A DNA stretch of 64,000 nt from Croceitalea marina (lineage in GTDB: Bacteria; Bacteroidota; Bacteroidia; Flavobacteriales; Flavobacteriaceae), in contig NZ_JBHULB010000017.1 in the NCBI RefSeq assembly GCF_042684265.1, forward strand, positions 124,001-188,000. Reading direction: 5' to 3'. Every line of letters begins with the position of its first letter. The stretch's first letter is position 1. Under the pieces are notes generated by a model. The model did not search any database. It was not told the origin of the DNA and saw nothing but the letters and a program-made list of their open reading frames with translations. This document shows positions 52,025 through 60,504 of the stretch, one piece after another. The translations under genes and the position numbers were made by a program.

Positions 52025-53710
52025 TTAGTTGCCGAACACTTGCTCTAAAATTTTATCCGTGATTAAGTAAGTTGGTTTTACTCCTGTGGTGCCAAGTCCT
52101 CCGGAGGCTAAAGTACTACCTGTCTCCAAAGGATTATCAGATGCATAGTACGCATATCTTACTTTGACCTCTTTACTTATGCTTTTCCGTATTTGGGAAG
52201 CCGATTGAATCGCTTTTTGGTAATGCACACCCTCCATTTCCAGTCCGATTACGTTCCAAGTGGAATCGTAAAAAAACTGCAGAATATCCTTATTCTGTAG
52301 AGAGGTTCCTAAAACGGTTACCATAGTACCTTCCAATACTTTTAAGCCATGCCCTTTAAAGTCTTCGGCACATAGTGCGTTCTTGAAGGGATAGTTATCT
52401 GCTGTGCCCTCAAAAATATGGGCGGAGGGAATCATCAAATCTCCTTTACCTCCTTCTAAAATACCCGCTTTACCCATTATAGAAACCGAATCAACGTTTA
52501 AAAATAATTTCTCGCCAGCAACTTCATAAGGCTTAAGCAACTCATCGATAGTTTCGTAAGCCTGCTCTCCAAAGGCGTAATCCATTACAAATATAACAGG
52601 TTTTTCTGCCTCAGGTCCGTCCTCAGAAAAATTGTAACAACAGGCTGCCTTTGCCACTTTTGCCATATCAAAAATTTGAACATCAATGTTTGCTCCAGAT
52701 TTATCGTCAATATAAATCATTCCATTTTTAGTGGCCATTTGCGTCACTTTCTCCCTTAAATCTTTATTTGCAGAAGAACTAAGTGTTTCATAAATGTCGA
52801 GGGAATCGGTATTTGGAAACTCTTGTTTCAACGCCTTTTTGGCGAACAACGAATTCATAACACTGTGCATGTTGGCACTGATAATATGAAGCGGCCTATG
52901 GAATAATCCGTTTTTCTTAAGCGTTTCTTTTATGGTATCTGCCCATCTTTCACCATGAATATGATGTCCTATTCTTTCGCGAAGAAGCGGCGTAAAGGTA
53001 ACTGTTCTCTTATCACCTGTCGTTTCTTCTTCTATGGCTAATTTACCCAACCAATACACAATATTCAAAAAGCGATCCGGTCGGCTTTTGGACTTTAGTT
53101 TATCATGGATATCAGAAACCTCATCAAAAGACCTTCCTAAAATATTGGCCGTATGGATAAGGGCAACTTCTCTTTCAGCATTCGTTTTTTCCGGTTTGAG
53201 AATAAATTCTACCAACTTTTCCCAGTCGCGTACGGTTGCTTTTCCATCCTCTATTAATACTCTGTCACAAATCTTACCAGATTCAACATAAAGAAAAGTC
53301 AAATGGGTAAGAATGTCGTAAATATCAGAACGCCCCCTGGTAATTTCTATATTCATTTGCTCATCATCGATACGATAGCAATTTCTTCTTCTTTTTGGAG
53401 GAACTATCGGTTTTAGATGCGATTTGGAAAAGCCTTCATCTGAAGTTAGATTGATGAAACGGCACTCTTCAATGCCTATCGGAAGTCGCTCTAAAACGTA
53501 AATAAGTCCGTTCAATTCTGCTTTTTCCTCAGCAATAGTGCCATAAATTTCAGGTCGTAACGAAAGTAAAGCATTGCGGAGTGCATTACCCGAAACTCCT
53601 GAAGGTTTATAAAAACCTCTATTGAGCAAATGGCGCATGGTAATGTACAAGCGCTCAATAGCGTTTGTGGATTCTTGAGCTCTAGTTGTTTCTTTGATTT
53701 TTGTACCCAT
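52025..53710 (-). CDS. DUF6909 family protein with C-terminal nucleoside-phosphorylase-like region
   Basis: This cytoplasmic protein of about 561 residues is conserved in Bacteroidota (DUF6909 by memory) and of unknown function. The first about 280 residues are helical, with no catalytic motif that I recognise. The C-terminal about 220 residues read like a purine/uridine phosphorylase or MTA/SAH nucleosidase domain: a VTVLGTSL strand, the IGLEMEGVHYQKA segment (compare the MEG/MEA ribose-binding motif) and RYAYYASDNP at the expected distance. I start it at ATG 53710 (MGTKIKETTR); an 8-residue upstream extension in the frame is not convincing. A TACTTTTG -7 motif lies at 53724-53731 on the minus strand. 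Confidence 0.72.
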   Translation of the reverse strand: MGTKIKETTRAQESTNAIERLYITMRHLLNRGFYKPSGVSGNALRNALLSLRPEIYGTIAEEKAELNGLIYVLERLPIGIEECRFINLTSDEGFSKSHLKPIVPPKRRRNCYRIDDEQMNIEITRGRSDIYDILTHLTFLYVESGKICDRVLIEDGKATVRDWEKLVEFILKPEKTNAEREVALIHTANILGRSFDEVSDIHDKLKSKSRPDRFLNIVYWLGKLAIEEETTGDKRTVTFTPLLRERIGHHIHGERWADTIKETLKKNGLFHRPLHIISANMHSVMNSLFAKKALKQEFPNTDSLDIYETLSSSANKDLREKVTQMATKNGMIYIDDKSGANIDVQIFDMAKVAKAACCYNFSEDGPEAEKPVIFVMDYAFGEQAYETIDELLKPYEVAGEKLFLNVDSVSIMGKAGILEGGKGDLMIPSAHIFEGTADNYPFKNALCAEDFKGHGLKVLEGTMVTVLGTSLQNKDILQFFYDSTWNVIGLEMEGVHYQKAIQSASQIRKSISKEVKVRYAYYASDNPLETGSTLASGGLGTTGVKPTYLITDKILEQVFGN

Positions 53711-53769
53711 ATCGACTTCTTTACAAAAGTACATGGAAATTCCTTGAAAAGTAAATGGCTGACTTTAGT

Positions 53770-55263
53770 TTATGTTGTGAAGGGTTGAATTGCATCCGCT
53801 ACTTTTCTATCGTTAGCCAAGCGTTGTACTTTATTTTGCCCCCCCAATTTGCCTAGTGTTTTCATATAATTTTGAAAACCATCTTTAGAAACTTGTGTTA
53901 CTTTGAGTTGCTGCAGAATTTTACCGTCGATCAAATCAAAATAATAACTGTTCTGTTTTTGCATTGAAGTATCTAAAATGGAACAGAATTTTTCTAGCTG
54001 AGTGGGTGGTTTTTCAAACTCGACAAACCATTCATGATAAGGCAGGCCTTCCTTTGGTGTAGTTTGTGGTGCTACCGTGAATTCATTTACTTCGGCATCA
54101 GTTTCTTCAATGGCCAGTCGCATCGCTTCTTCTACTTCTTTAGCAATTACATGTTCGCCAAAGGCTGAAATAAAATGTTTAATCCTGCCAGAGACTACTA
54201 TTTTATAGGGTTTTAAAGAAATAAACTGAACGGTATCTCCTAGATTATACCCCCATAAACCAGCGTCGGTGCTAATAATCATAGCGTAGTTAACCCCTAG
54301 CTCTACATCTTTGATAGTAAGACGTTGAGGATTTTCAGTGTAAAAATCATCTGCCTTTACAAACTCATAAAATATCCCTGAATTGAGTAAAAGCAACATT
54401 CCCTTTTCTTTTTGGGAATTTTGATAGGCAAAAAACCCTTCACTTGCGGGGAATAGTTCGATACTATCTACCTTTCGGCCAATCAAATTTTCAAACTTTG
54501 AGCGATAGGGTTCATAGTTGACACCACCATAAATGAACAATTGAAAATTTTCAAACAACTCGCCTACCTTTTTACCAGTTTTTAAATTTAACTTTTCAAA
54601 ATACATCTGAACCCAAGATGGTATACCGGCTATAACGGACATATCTTCCTTTTCGGTTTCCTTGATTATCTCATTGACCTTGGTTTCCCAATCTTCAATA
54701 CAGTTGGTTTCCCAACTGGGCAGTCGGTTTTTCTGCAGGTAGCTCGGCACATAGTGCGCCGATATGCCCGAAAGCCTCCCTAATTTAATGCCGTTCTTAT
54801 CTTCCAGAACCGGACTGCCTTGCAGAAAAATCATCTTACCATTAACAAAATCTGCGTTACCCGTTTCATGTATGTAATTTAGAATGGCATTTCTGGAAGC
54901 TTCTACCTGATTCTTAATAGATGATTTGGTAATGGGAATATATTTAGCGCCAGAAGTGGTACCGGAAGTTTTTGCGAAATAAATAGGCTTACCCGGCCAA
55001 AGCACATCTTCTCTGCCTTCTATAATTTTTTCAACATAAGCCTTAAGCTCCTCGTAATCTCTTATCGGCACCTGCCTTGTAAAATCTTCATAGGTTTGAA
55101 TAGATTCAAAATTATGGTCTTGGCCAAACTGAGTGGTTATGGCAGCACGTATAAGATGATCAAAAACCTGTTTTTGGGCTTTATGCGGATTTAAAATCCA
55201 ATCGGTATTTTTTTTTGCTATTCTTTTGGCGAAGAGCTTCGCGGCAAATGCTTTAAGCGACAT
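53770..55263 (-). CDS. GH3-family acyl-adenylate-type enzyme
   Basis: This 497-residue protein is of the GH3 family, bacterial relatives of the plant acyl-acid amido synthetases. The ATP-binding block FAKTSGTTSGAKYIP, the SIELFPASEGFFAYQ segment and LGVNYAMIISTDAGLWGYNLGDTV then VSGRIKHFISAFGEHV match the adenylate-forming fold. The bacterial substrate is unknown. The start is ATG 55263, 5 bases after the M23 peptidase stop, so the two form an operon; the longer frame would need a TTG. Confidence 0.87.
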   Translation of the reverse strand: MSLKAFAAKLFAKRIAKKNTDWILNPHKAQKQVFDHLIRAAITTQFGQDHNFESIQTYEDFTRQVPIRDYEELKAYVEKIIEGREDVLWPGKPIYFAKTSGTTSGAKYIPITKSSIKNQVEASRNAILNYIHETGNADFVNGKMIFLQGSPVLEDKNGIKLGRLSGISAHYVPSYLQKNRLPSWETNCIEDWETKVNEIIKETEKEDMSVIAGIPSWVQMYFEKLNLKTGKKVGELFENFQLFIYGGVNYEPYRSKFENLIGRKVDSIELFPASEGFFAYQNSQKEKGMLLLLNSGIFYEFVKADDFYTENPQRLTIKDVELGVNYAMIISTDAGLWGYNLGDTVQFISLKPYKIVVSGRIKHFISAFGEHVIAKEVEEAMRLAIEETDAEVNEFTVAPQTTPKEGLPYHEWFVEFEKPPTQLEKFCSILDTSMQKQNSYYFDLIDGKILQQLKVTQVSKDGFQNYMKTLGKLGGQNKVQRLANDRKVADAIQPFTT

Positions 55264-55268
55264 AGGTA

Positions 55269-56138
55269 TCAATTAAAGTCGATATAATCTTGCGGATTCA
55301 AAGGTTTTCCTTTCTTCCAAAGCTCAAAATGTAAGTGAGGCCCCGTAGTTAGTTCGCCCGTATTACCAACACCGGCAATTACCTCTCCTGCTTTTATGAT
55401 ATCACCTTGCGATTTGCTCAGCGAGCCATTATGCTTATACACAGAAATTAAATCTTCTTTATGTTCTACAATAATAACGTAGCCCGTATCTGAAGTCCAT
55501 TCGGCAAAAATAACGGTGCCGTCCGCTACCGCTTTAACGGGGGTATCCTTTGTGGCTGAAATATCGGTAGCATAATGTTTTTTCTGTAAATCATACCCTT
55601 GGGTTACCGAGCCGTTTATAGGTGAGAAAAGAACTTCTCCAGCATTTCCGGTATTTCGTTCAAAAAGGTTGTATTTATCTTCAAGCTCCACTTGTTCCCG
55701 CAGGGCCAAGTCTTCTCGAATAGGCTTTAAATCGATTGTAGAGGGGTCGAGCTTAAACTGTTCAAACAAAGAGTCTCTATTGATTTCGTTATTCTCAATA
55801 TCACCACGTAGCACGAGCCGAACGTTTTCTAAATACTTATTGGTATATTCTAAAACTGCTACCAAAGAATCGGTTTTATAGGTCAGCTCCGTTGCCTGCC
55901 TTTTTAGACGTGTAGAAGAATAGCCAGGAATGTACTCTCTTAAAGGCGTAAATGCCACTAAGAGCGTTGTTAGCCCAATCAAAATAATGATAAACAATGT
56001 GCCAGTGACGAACACATTTAGCCTGCTTAATTTGAAGGATATTTTCTCTTCAAAAGTACTTTCGTTAAGTATCACCAAGCGGTACTTATGCAGTAGCTTC
56101 CGTTTTATTTCTTTGCCTTTTTTTTGCTTTTTGGCCAT
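55269..56138 (-). CDS. Membrane-anchored M23 (LytM-type) peptidase
   Basis: This protein of about 289 residues has a basic cytoplasmic N-terminus, one membrane helix (about residues 38-60, VTGTLFIIILIGLTTLLVAF), a short coiled coil and a C-terminal M23 domain (about 185-285). Metal-site motifs are HYATDISA (His-x3-Asp) and GPHLHFELW (His-x-His), with a further His in IVEHKEDLISVYKHNG, so it should be a zinc endopeptidase acting on peptidoglycan cross-links. The start is ATG 56138. A TATATTTG motif (56145-56152, minus strand) lies very close upstream. It is the first gene of a pair with the GH3 gene. Confidence 0.9.
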   Translation of the reverse strand: MAKKQKKGKEIKRKLLHKYRLVILNESTFEEKISFKLSRLNVFVTGTLFIIILIGLTTLLVAFTPLREYIPGYSSTRLKRQATELTYKTDSLVAVLEYTNKYLENVRLVLRGDIENNEINRDSLFEQFKLDPSTIDLKPIREDLALREQVELEDKYNLFERNTGNAGEVLFSPINGSVTQGYDLQKKHYATDISATKDTPVKAVADGTVIFAEWTSDTGYVIIVEHKEDLISVYKHNGSLSKSQGDIIKAGEVIAGVGNTGELTTGPHLHFELWKKGKPLNPQDYIDFN

Positions 56139-56283
56139 AATACACAAATATAATCTTAGATTTTAACATGGGCAGTATCCATCTAAAATTGTGAAATCTT
56201 TAGCAAATCTCTAAAAATCAATGAATACTGCAATTCTTAACGTAATTTTACGTTATCAAAAATAGGTGCATCTTCTTTTTTTG

Positions 56284-56291
56284 TACTTTTG
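56284..56291 (+). promoter_or_regulatory. Candidate -7 element (TACTTTTG) for tatA
   Basis: TACTTTTG fits TAnnTTTG and lies 23 bases before the tatA ATG in a 176-base divergent region. A matching TTG at the right distance upstream is not clear. Confidence 0.4.
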
Positions 56292-56314
56292 AAATCTATT
56301 TAAAATTTAAATTC

Positions 56315-56509
56315 ATGATTGCTCAAAATATATTTCTTGGTTTAGTTGGTCCTTGGCAGATAGCCATTATTGTTTTGTGTATTCTTTTACTTTTTGGAGG
56401 AAAGAAAATTCCTGAATTAATGCGCGGACTTGGTAGCGGTATCAAAGAATTTAAAGACGCCTCCAAAGAGGACGAAAAACTTGAAGACAAAACGAGCGAA
56501 AACTCTTAA
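56315..56509 (+). CDS. tatA: Twin-arginine translocase subunit TatA
   Basis: This 64-residue protein has one N-terminal membrane helix (PWQIAIIVLCILLLFGGKKI), the hinge FGGKKIPELMRGLG and an amphipathic helix then an acidic/lysine tail (KEFKDASKEDEKLEDK). This is the TatA/E pattern. It forms the pore for export of folded proteins with TatC, which is not in the window. Its transcription is divergent from the M23 peptidase gene. Confidence 0.94.
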   Translation: MIAQNIFLGLVGPWQIAIIVLCILLLFGGKKIPELMRGLGSGIKEFKDASKEDEKLEDKTSENS

Positions 56510-56718
56510 ACTTCAAGCTTCCCAAGTATACTCTAGATACACTATTTTGTGGGTAACATCGATTGAAAACATCTTTAAATCAAGATTCACCCCGTAAACC
56601 TTCGTTTTCACAACAAAAACTAATTCCTTTAAGCATGATAGCGTACTTTCGACGTTATTACTACAAGACTTTTGTGTTAAAATCACAAAAAAATGCAGTA
56701 GTCGAACTAAAGTGAATC

Positions 56719-58755
56719 ATGATCAGAATTAATTTCATATTTGTTTTCTTGATAACATTTGCCCTTAATGCGCAAAAATTATCGGAAGACACCCTTGCCA
56801 GCATCCAAACAGATACCACAGACCAAATCGTGTCCGAAGGTGAAGATGCTAACCCCAAAACCATTTCTGATACTAAAGAAAAAAACAAGCTTGTTAGAAA
56901 AGCCGATGGCCTTTTTGATAAGATGTGGTATGCCGAAGCAGCCAAGTATTATGATCTGGCCATCGAAGAAAGTGAAGGAGAACCATCGCAATACTTACTT
57001 TCAAGAGCAGGAGATTCTCACTATTTTAATTCGAACATCAAACAAGCTTACGAGTGGTACAATAAGCTTTACAAGAACTACGAGAATGAAATCTCAGATA
57101 ATACCCTTTTTAATTATGTACATACTTTAAAAGGCACCGGAAGAAAAAGAAGGGCAAATCGCGTAATGGCCGTGCTCAACAAAAAAAATGAACGAGAATT
57201 AAGAGAAGATGCCGCAAGCCTAAAAGAAACACTTGAAGAAGATTCAAGATTCGACCTTAAGAATCTTAACATAAATTCTAAATACTCTGATTTTTCGCCA
57301 ATGTACTATGGCAAAGACAAATTGCTATACACTTCTGCTAAGGACACCTTGTTTTTAAATACCAGAAAGTACAGATGGGACAATCAGCCTTATTTAGATC
57401 TCTATACAGCAAAAGTCGATTCTGCTAAAAACGATGCTTCAGGCACCTATCGCTTTTCAAAAAATGTGAACACCAAATATCACGAGGCATCTGCCTGTTT
57501 TTCTCCTGATAAAAAAACCATCTTTTTTACAAGAAATAATTACGGAAAGAAAAAGAAGATTAGAAGGGATAAAAAAGGGGTAAATCACCTAAAGTTATAT
57601 ATGTCAAAAGAGATAGATGGCGAATGGACAGAAGCGGTAGAACTCCCTTTCAATAGCGATAACTATTCTACAGGCCACCCTGCATTGACCGTAGATGGCA
57701 AAAAACTCTATTTTGTTTCTGATATGCCCGGAGGCTACGGTGGAACTGACATTTATGTCGTAGATGTATTGGAAAACAACACTTTTTCTGAACCTCGAAA
57801 CCTAGGATTAGCCGTAAACTCTAACAGAAAAGAAATGTTCCCCTTTATTACGGATGAGGCGCTATATTTTTCTTCGAATCGAACAGAAGGCTTAGGAGGT
57901 TTGGATATCTATAAGTCTGATTTTAGTGCGGAAGGTTTTGACAAAGCTGAAAACCTTGGCGCTCCGTTTAACAGTACAAGAGACGATTTTTCGTTGATTA
58001 TTGATGAGAATACGGAAAAAGGCTATTTTGCCTCAAACCGCCCCGGCGGAAAAGGAAAAGATGATATCTATTCTTTTACCCCCACACGAAAAGAAATGCC
58101 TAACTTAAATGAAATCTCTGGATATATTGTTGATAGAATTACCGGAGATTCATTGCCAAATGCCATGGTATCATTATATGACAACGAAAATGTGCGTATT
58201 GGTGAGATTAGAACCAATGAAAACGGAAGTTTCCGATTTAACAACCTTAAATCAACAACAGATTATACCCTACAGACCATTTTAGACGGTTATTTTGAAC
58301 AGACTACACCTATCGTCACAAAAGACAACGAGGTAATAGATTTTGTACAGCCTATGAAGCGCCTTCAAGAAATGATTGTGGTTGAAGAAGGTGTTAAGAA
58401 GTTGAAAACTGAAATGATATTCTTTGACTTTGATCGCTTCAATATCAGAACTGATGCATCAAAAGAACTTGACAAGCTGGTTGAGGTCATGACCGAATAT
58501 CCAAGTATGGTTATAAAAATTGAATCTCATACCGATGCCATTGGTAATGCGGCATACAATAAATACCTCTCTGGCAAGCGTGCAACATCTACCAGAGAAT
58601 ACCTTATCTCACAGGGTATTGATGCCTCAAGAATTGAAAGTGCTATCGGTTATGGTGAAGAAAGGCTACTTAACGACTGTGGCGACGGGGTACGATGCGG
58701 TAGAGACAAACACCGACTCAACAGACGATCTGAATTCATTATCGTAAAAATGTAA
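56719..58755 (+). CDS. OmpA-family outer-membrane protein with TPR, PD40 and CarboxypepD_reg-like domains
   Basis: This 678-residue protein begins with a signal peptide (residues 1-18, ending FALNAQ). It then has TPR-like helices (about 50-160), a PD40/WD40-like propeller (about 185-460: FSPDKKTIFFTRNN, GHPALTVDGKKLYFVSDMPGG, FSSNRTEGLGGLDIY and FASNRPGGKGKDDIYSF), a carboxypeptidase regulatory-like domain (about 465-550) and a C-terminal OmpA peptidoglycan-binding domain (about 565-678, IESHTDAIGNAAYN). This is the layout of PorE of the type IX secretion system. Several paralogues exist in each flavobacterium, often with a PorP/SprF partner, which is missing here, so I do not assign a symbol. 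A strong terminator follows. Confidence 0.9.
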   Translation: MIRINFIFVFLITFALNAQKLSEDTLASIQTDTTDQIVSEGEDANPKTISDTKEKNKLVRKADGLFDKMWYAEAAKYYDLAIEESEGEPSQYLLSRAGDSHYFNSNIKQAYEWYNKLYKNYENEISDNTLFNYVHTLKGTGRKRRANRVMAVLNKKNERELREDAASLKETLEEDSRFDLKNLNINSKYSDFSPMYYGKDKLLYTSAKDTLFLNTRKYRWDNQPYLDLYTAKVDSAKNDASGTYRFSKNVNTKYHEASACFSPDKKTIFFTRNNYGKKKKIRRDKKGVNHLKLYMSKEIDGEWTEAVELPFNSDNYSTGHPALTVDGKKLYFVSDMPGGYGGTDIYVVDVLENNTFSEPRNLGLAVNSNRKEMFPFITDEALYFSSNRTEGLGGLDIYKSDFSAEGFDKAENLGAPFNSTRDDFSLIIDENTEKGYFASNRPGGKGKDDIYSFTPTRKEMPNLNEISGYIVDRITGDSLPNAMVSLYDNENVRIGEIRTNENGSFRFNNLKSTTDYTLQTILDGYFEQTTPIVTKDNEVIDFVQPMKRLQEMIVVEEGVKKLKTEMIFFDFDRFNIRTDASKELDKLVEVMTEYPSMVIKIESHTDAIGNAAYNKYLSGKRATSTREYLISQGIDASRIESAIGYGEERLLNDCGDGVRCGRDKHRLNRRSEFIIVKM

Positions 58756-58779
58756 AAACAATAGAACACCTTTATAAAC

Positions 58780-58805
58780 AAAGCCACCTAAGCAGGTGGC
58801 TTTTT
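58780..58805 (+). terminator. Rho-independent terminator after the OmpA-family gene
   Basis: The 10-bp perfect stem AAAGCCACCT / AGGTGGCTTT with an AAGC loop (58780-58803) is followed by a T-run, 25 bases after the stop codon on the plus strand. Confidence 0.9.
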
Positions 58806-59040
58806 CTTTTAAACTATTAGAACAAGTCCTTTTCTAGAAGAAAATCATTTTATCGAAGAAGACCATCGTTGAACGGCATTGCGAAAGAATCCTCTTGACG
58901 ATGCAAAATACCCATTCATCTATATGTTAAAAAGTGCCTTGTATTTTATCCTAGTTTAAGTTCGTTTTGTCTTTTTAGTTATACTAAAGTTCATGGTTAG
59001 TCTAATCTTTGTGTTGTACACGAACATAAAATGACTACTT

Positions 59041-59211
59041 ATGAGAAAATTATTACTTATTAAAGAGATTTACTTAGAAGGATTTAGAAATTTAGGAAGC
59101 ATTATGGTCAAGCACTATTTCAAATTGTTTTCTTGGTTTTGCTTTGCCATGTTTTTTGTGGTACTATATGCTTTCATATATAGAATACTAACTGGTTTCG
59201 CCTTTCAATAG
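59041..59211 (+). CDS. Small conserved-type membrane protein (56 residues)
   Basis: The frame starts at ATG 59041 and ends at TAG 59211. The product has a basic amphipathic N-terminus (MRKLLLIKEIYLEGFRNLGS), then one aromatic-rich membrane helix (about residues 30-50, FSWFCFAMFFVVLYAFIYRI) and the short tail LTGFAFQ. I recall very similar tiny proteins across Flavobacteriaceae (a DUF6747-like family), with the same KEIYLEGFRNLG and FIYR-TGFAF ends. It stands alone between a terminator and a convergent gene. Function unknown. Confidence 0.75.
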   Translation: MRKLLLIKEIYLEGFRNLGSIMVKHYFKLFSWFCFAMFFVVLYAFIYRILTGFAFQ

Positions 59212-59266
59212 TAAAGACAAGATTTTTTATCATGTTAAGGTAACGTGAGTTAAACGCAATGTTTAG

Positions 59267-60259
59267 CTACGACTGGTTATTTTCAAATTTGAGGGTTTTT
59301 ATAATGGCCTCCAGTTCCAATAAATCATCGCGTTTATTGGCAGAAGGCGCGAAAATAAAACCTTCGAGTATCAGTTTTCTTTTATTGGCCTCATCGTTGA
59401 TGATATAAGTCAGAAAAGGGCCCGCCATTGGGTATCCGCTAATTTCCCAAATACCTCTAACTTCGGCAGCTTTAAAGCCATTCACTTCTGCCGGGAAAAC
59501 GTATGGGGAAAAGGCCTTTTCCGTTATCATAAATGTGCCATCATATGGGCCAGGCACATATTTCTTGCCTATAGAATCACGCATTTGTACGATATCTTGA
59601 ACAAATGTAGAGTCGTTGCTAAAAGCATTCCAAGGCATGGCGTATGCAATAATATTCATATTGCCTTTTAAGATCTGTCTATCGATCCAAACGAAGTTTT
59701 CTTCATGCTTTCCTACGCGATATACCGAAGGTATGTCCAATTGAATACCAAGTTCATCTTTTAGGTCGGTTTCGTTGTTCAAAGACTTTTTAAAACGCCT
59801 TTGTGCCTCGCTTATCTCATTGTTTTTAAAAGCCGCTACCGCCTTTTGAGCCACCGCTTCTATGTTTAAAAGCAATTCGTCATTGGTTCTACCCTTGACT
59901 ACCGCTACTTTTTGCGGTACCGAGTATACATTGGACTTTACATGACCAATCGATAAAGTGTCTTTCTGTACGAACAATACTGATCTTGAATGACTAGTGG
60001 CCCCTCTAAAAACCTGAGGAGGTATCTGTGTAAGAGAGAAAATCGCTTCACTTTGCGGAACGGCCAATACGCGATCTGCAAATACTTCACGTACTTTATC
60101 GCCAACTTCGCCTTGCCAAAGGTTATTGTCCATTACAACCATTAACGAGTTTACCGCTCCGGTAGAAGGTGGCAGGTATCTTTTATTCTCTGAATTATTT
60201 TTGCAAGAAGTGAATGCCAAAAGGGCAAACAATAGCACTGTTCCTAGTTTTTGCATCAT
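59267..60259 (-). CDS. DUF4837 family lipoprotein
   Basis: This 330-residue lipoprotein has a signal MMQKLGTVLLFALLAFTSC with the lipid-attachment Cys at residue 19. The remainder resembles DUF4837 of Bacteroidota: RYLPPSTGAVNSLMVVMDN near the start, then IPSVYRVGKHEENFVWIDRQ and a C-terminal ISGYPMAGPFLTYIIND region. Function unknown. It lies downstream of a LysM lytic transglycosylase gene on the same strand, an arrangement I recall from other Flavobacteria, so a cell-wall role is possible. Confidence 0.85.
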   Translation of the reverse strand: MMQKLGTVLLFALLAFTSCKNNSENKRYLPPSTGAVNSLMVVMDNNLWQGEVGDKVREVFADRVLAVPQSEAIFSLTQIPPQVFRGATSHSRSVLFVQKDTLSIGHVKSNVYSVPQKVAVVKGRTNDELLLNIEAVAQKAVAAFKNNEISEAQRRFKKSLNNETDLKDELGIQLDIPSVYRVGKHEENFVWIDRQILKGNMNIIAYAMPWNAFSNDSTFVQDIVQMRDSIGKKYVPGPYDGTFMITEKAFSPYVFPAEVNGFKAAEVRGIWEISGYPMAGPFLTYIINDEANKRKLILEGFIFAPSANKRDDLLELEAIIKTLKFENNQS

Positions 60260-60504
60260 AATTCTAAAATAATCAATTTATACAAACCGATTGTATTAGA
60301 ATGAGTGTAATGCACTTTTTAGTGAGTATTAGGAGTAAATTTCCTTGTTTAATATAAATCGTTAGTTCGAACCTTTCTCAAAAAGGGAGAAGTATCAAAA
60401 ACAGGTTTTCATCTTCCAAAATTCTATTCTCGATACGATTTTTTTTTCATTTCATTCTAAAGATCACTCGAATTGACGAATTCCATCAAAATGTTCTAAT
60501 TCAA

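Noticed and set aside
56680..56705. TTTTGTG...CACAAAA hairpin before the OmpA-family gene as a tatA terminator
   Set aside because: The stem is AT-rich and is followed by A residues rather than U on the plus strand, about 170 bases after tatA.
60260..60504. Search for an RNA gene or repeat in the gap between the DUF4837 and lytic transglycosylase genes
   Set aside because: Only short imperfect inverted words are visible (for example around GTTCGAAC); no tRNA-like cloverleaf or clear hairpin with a U-run.
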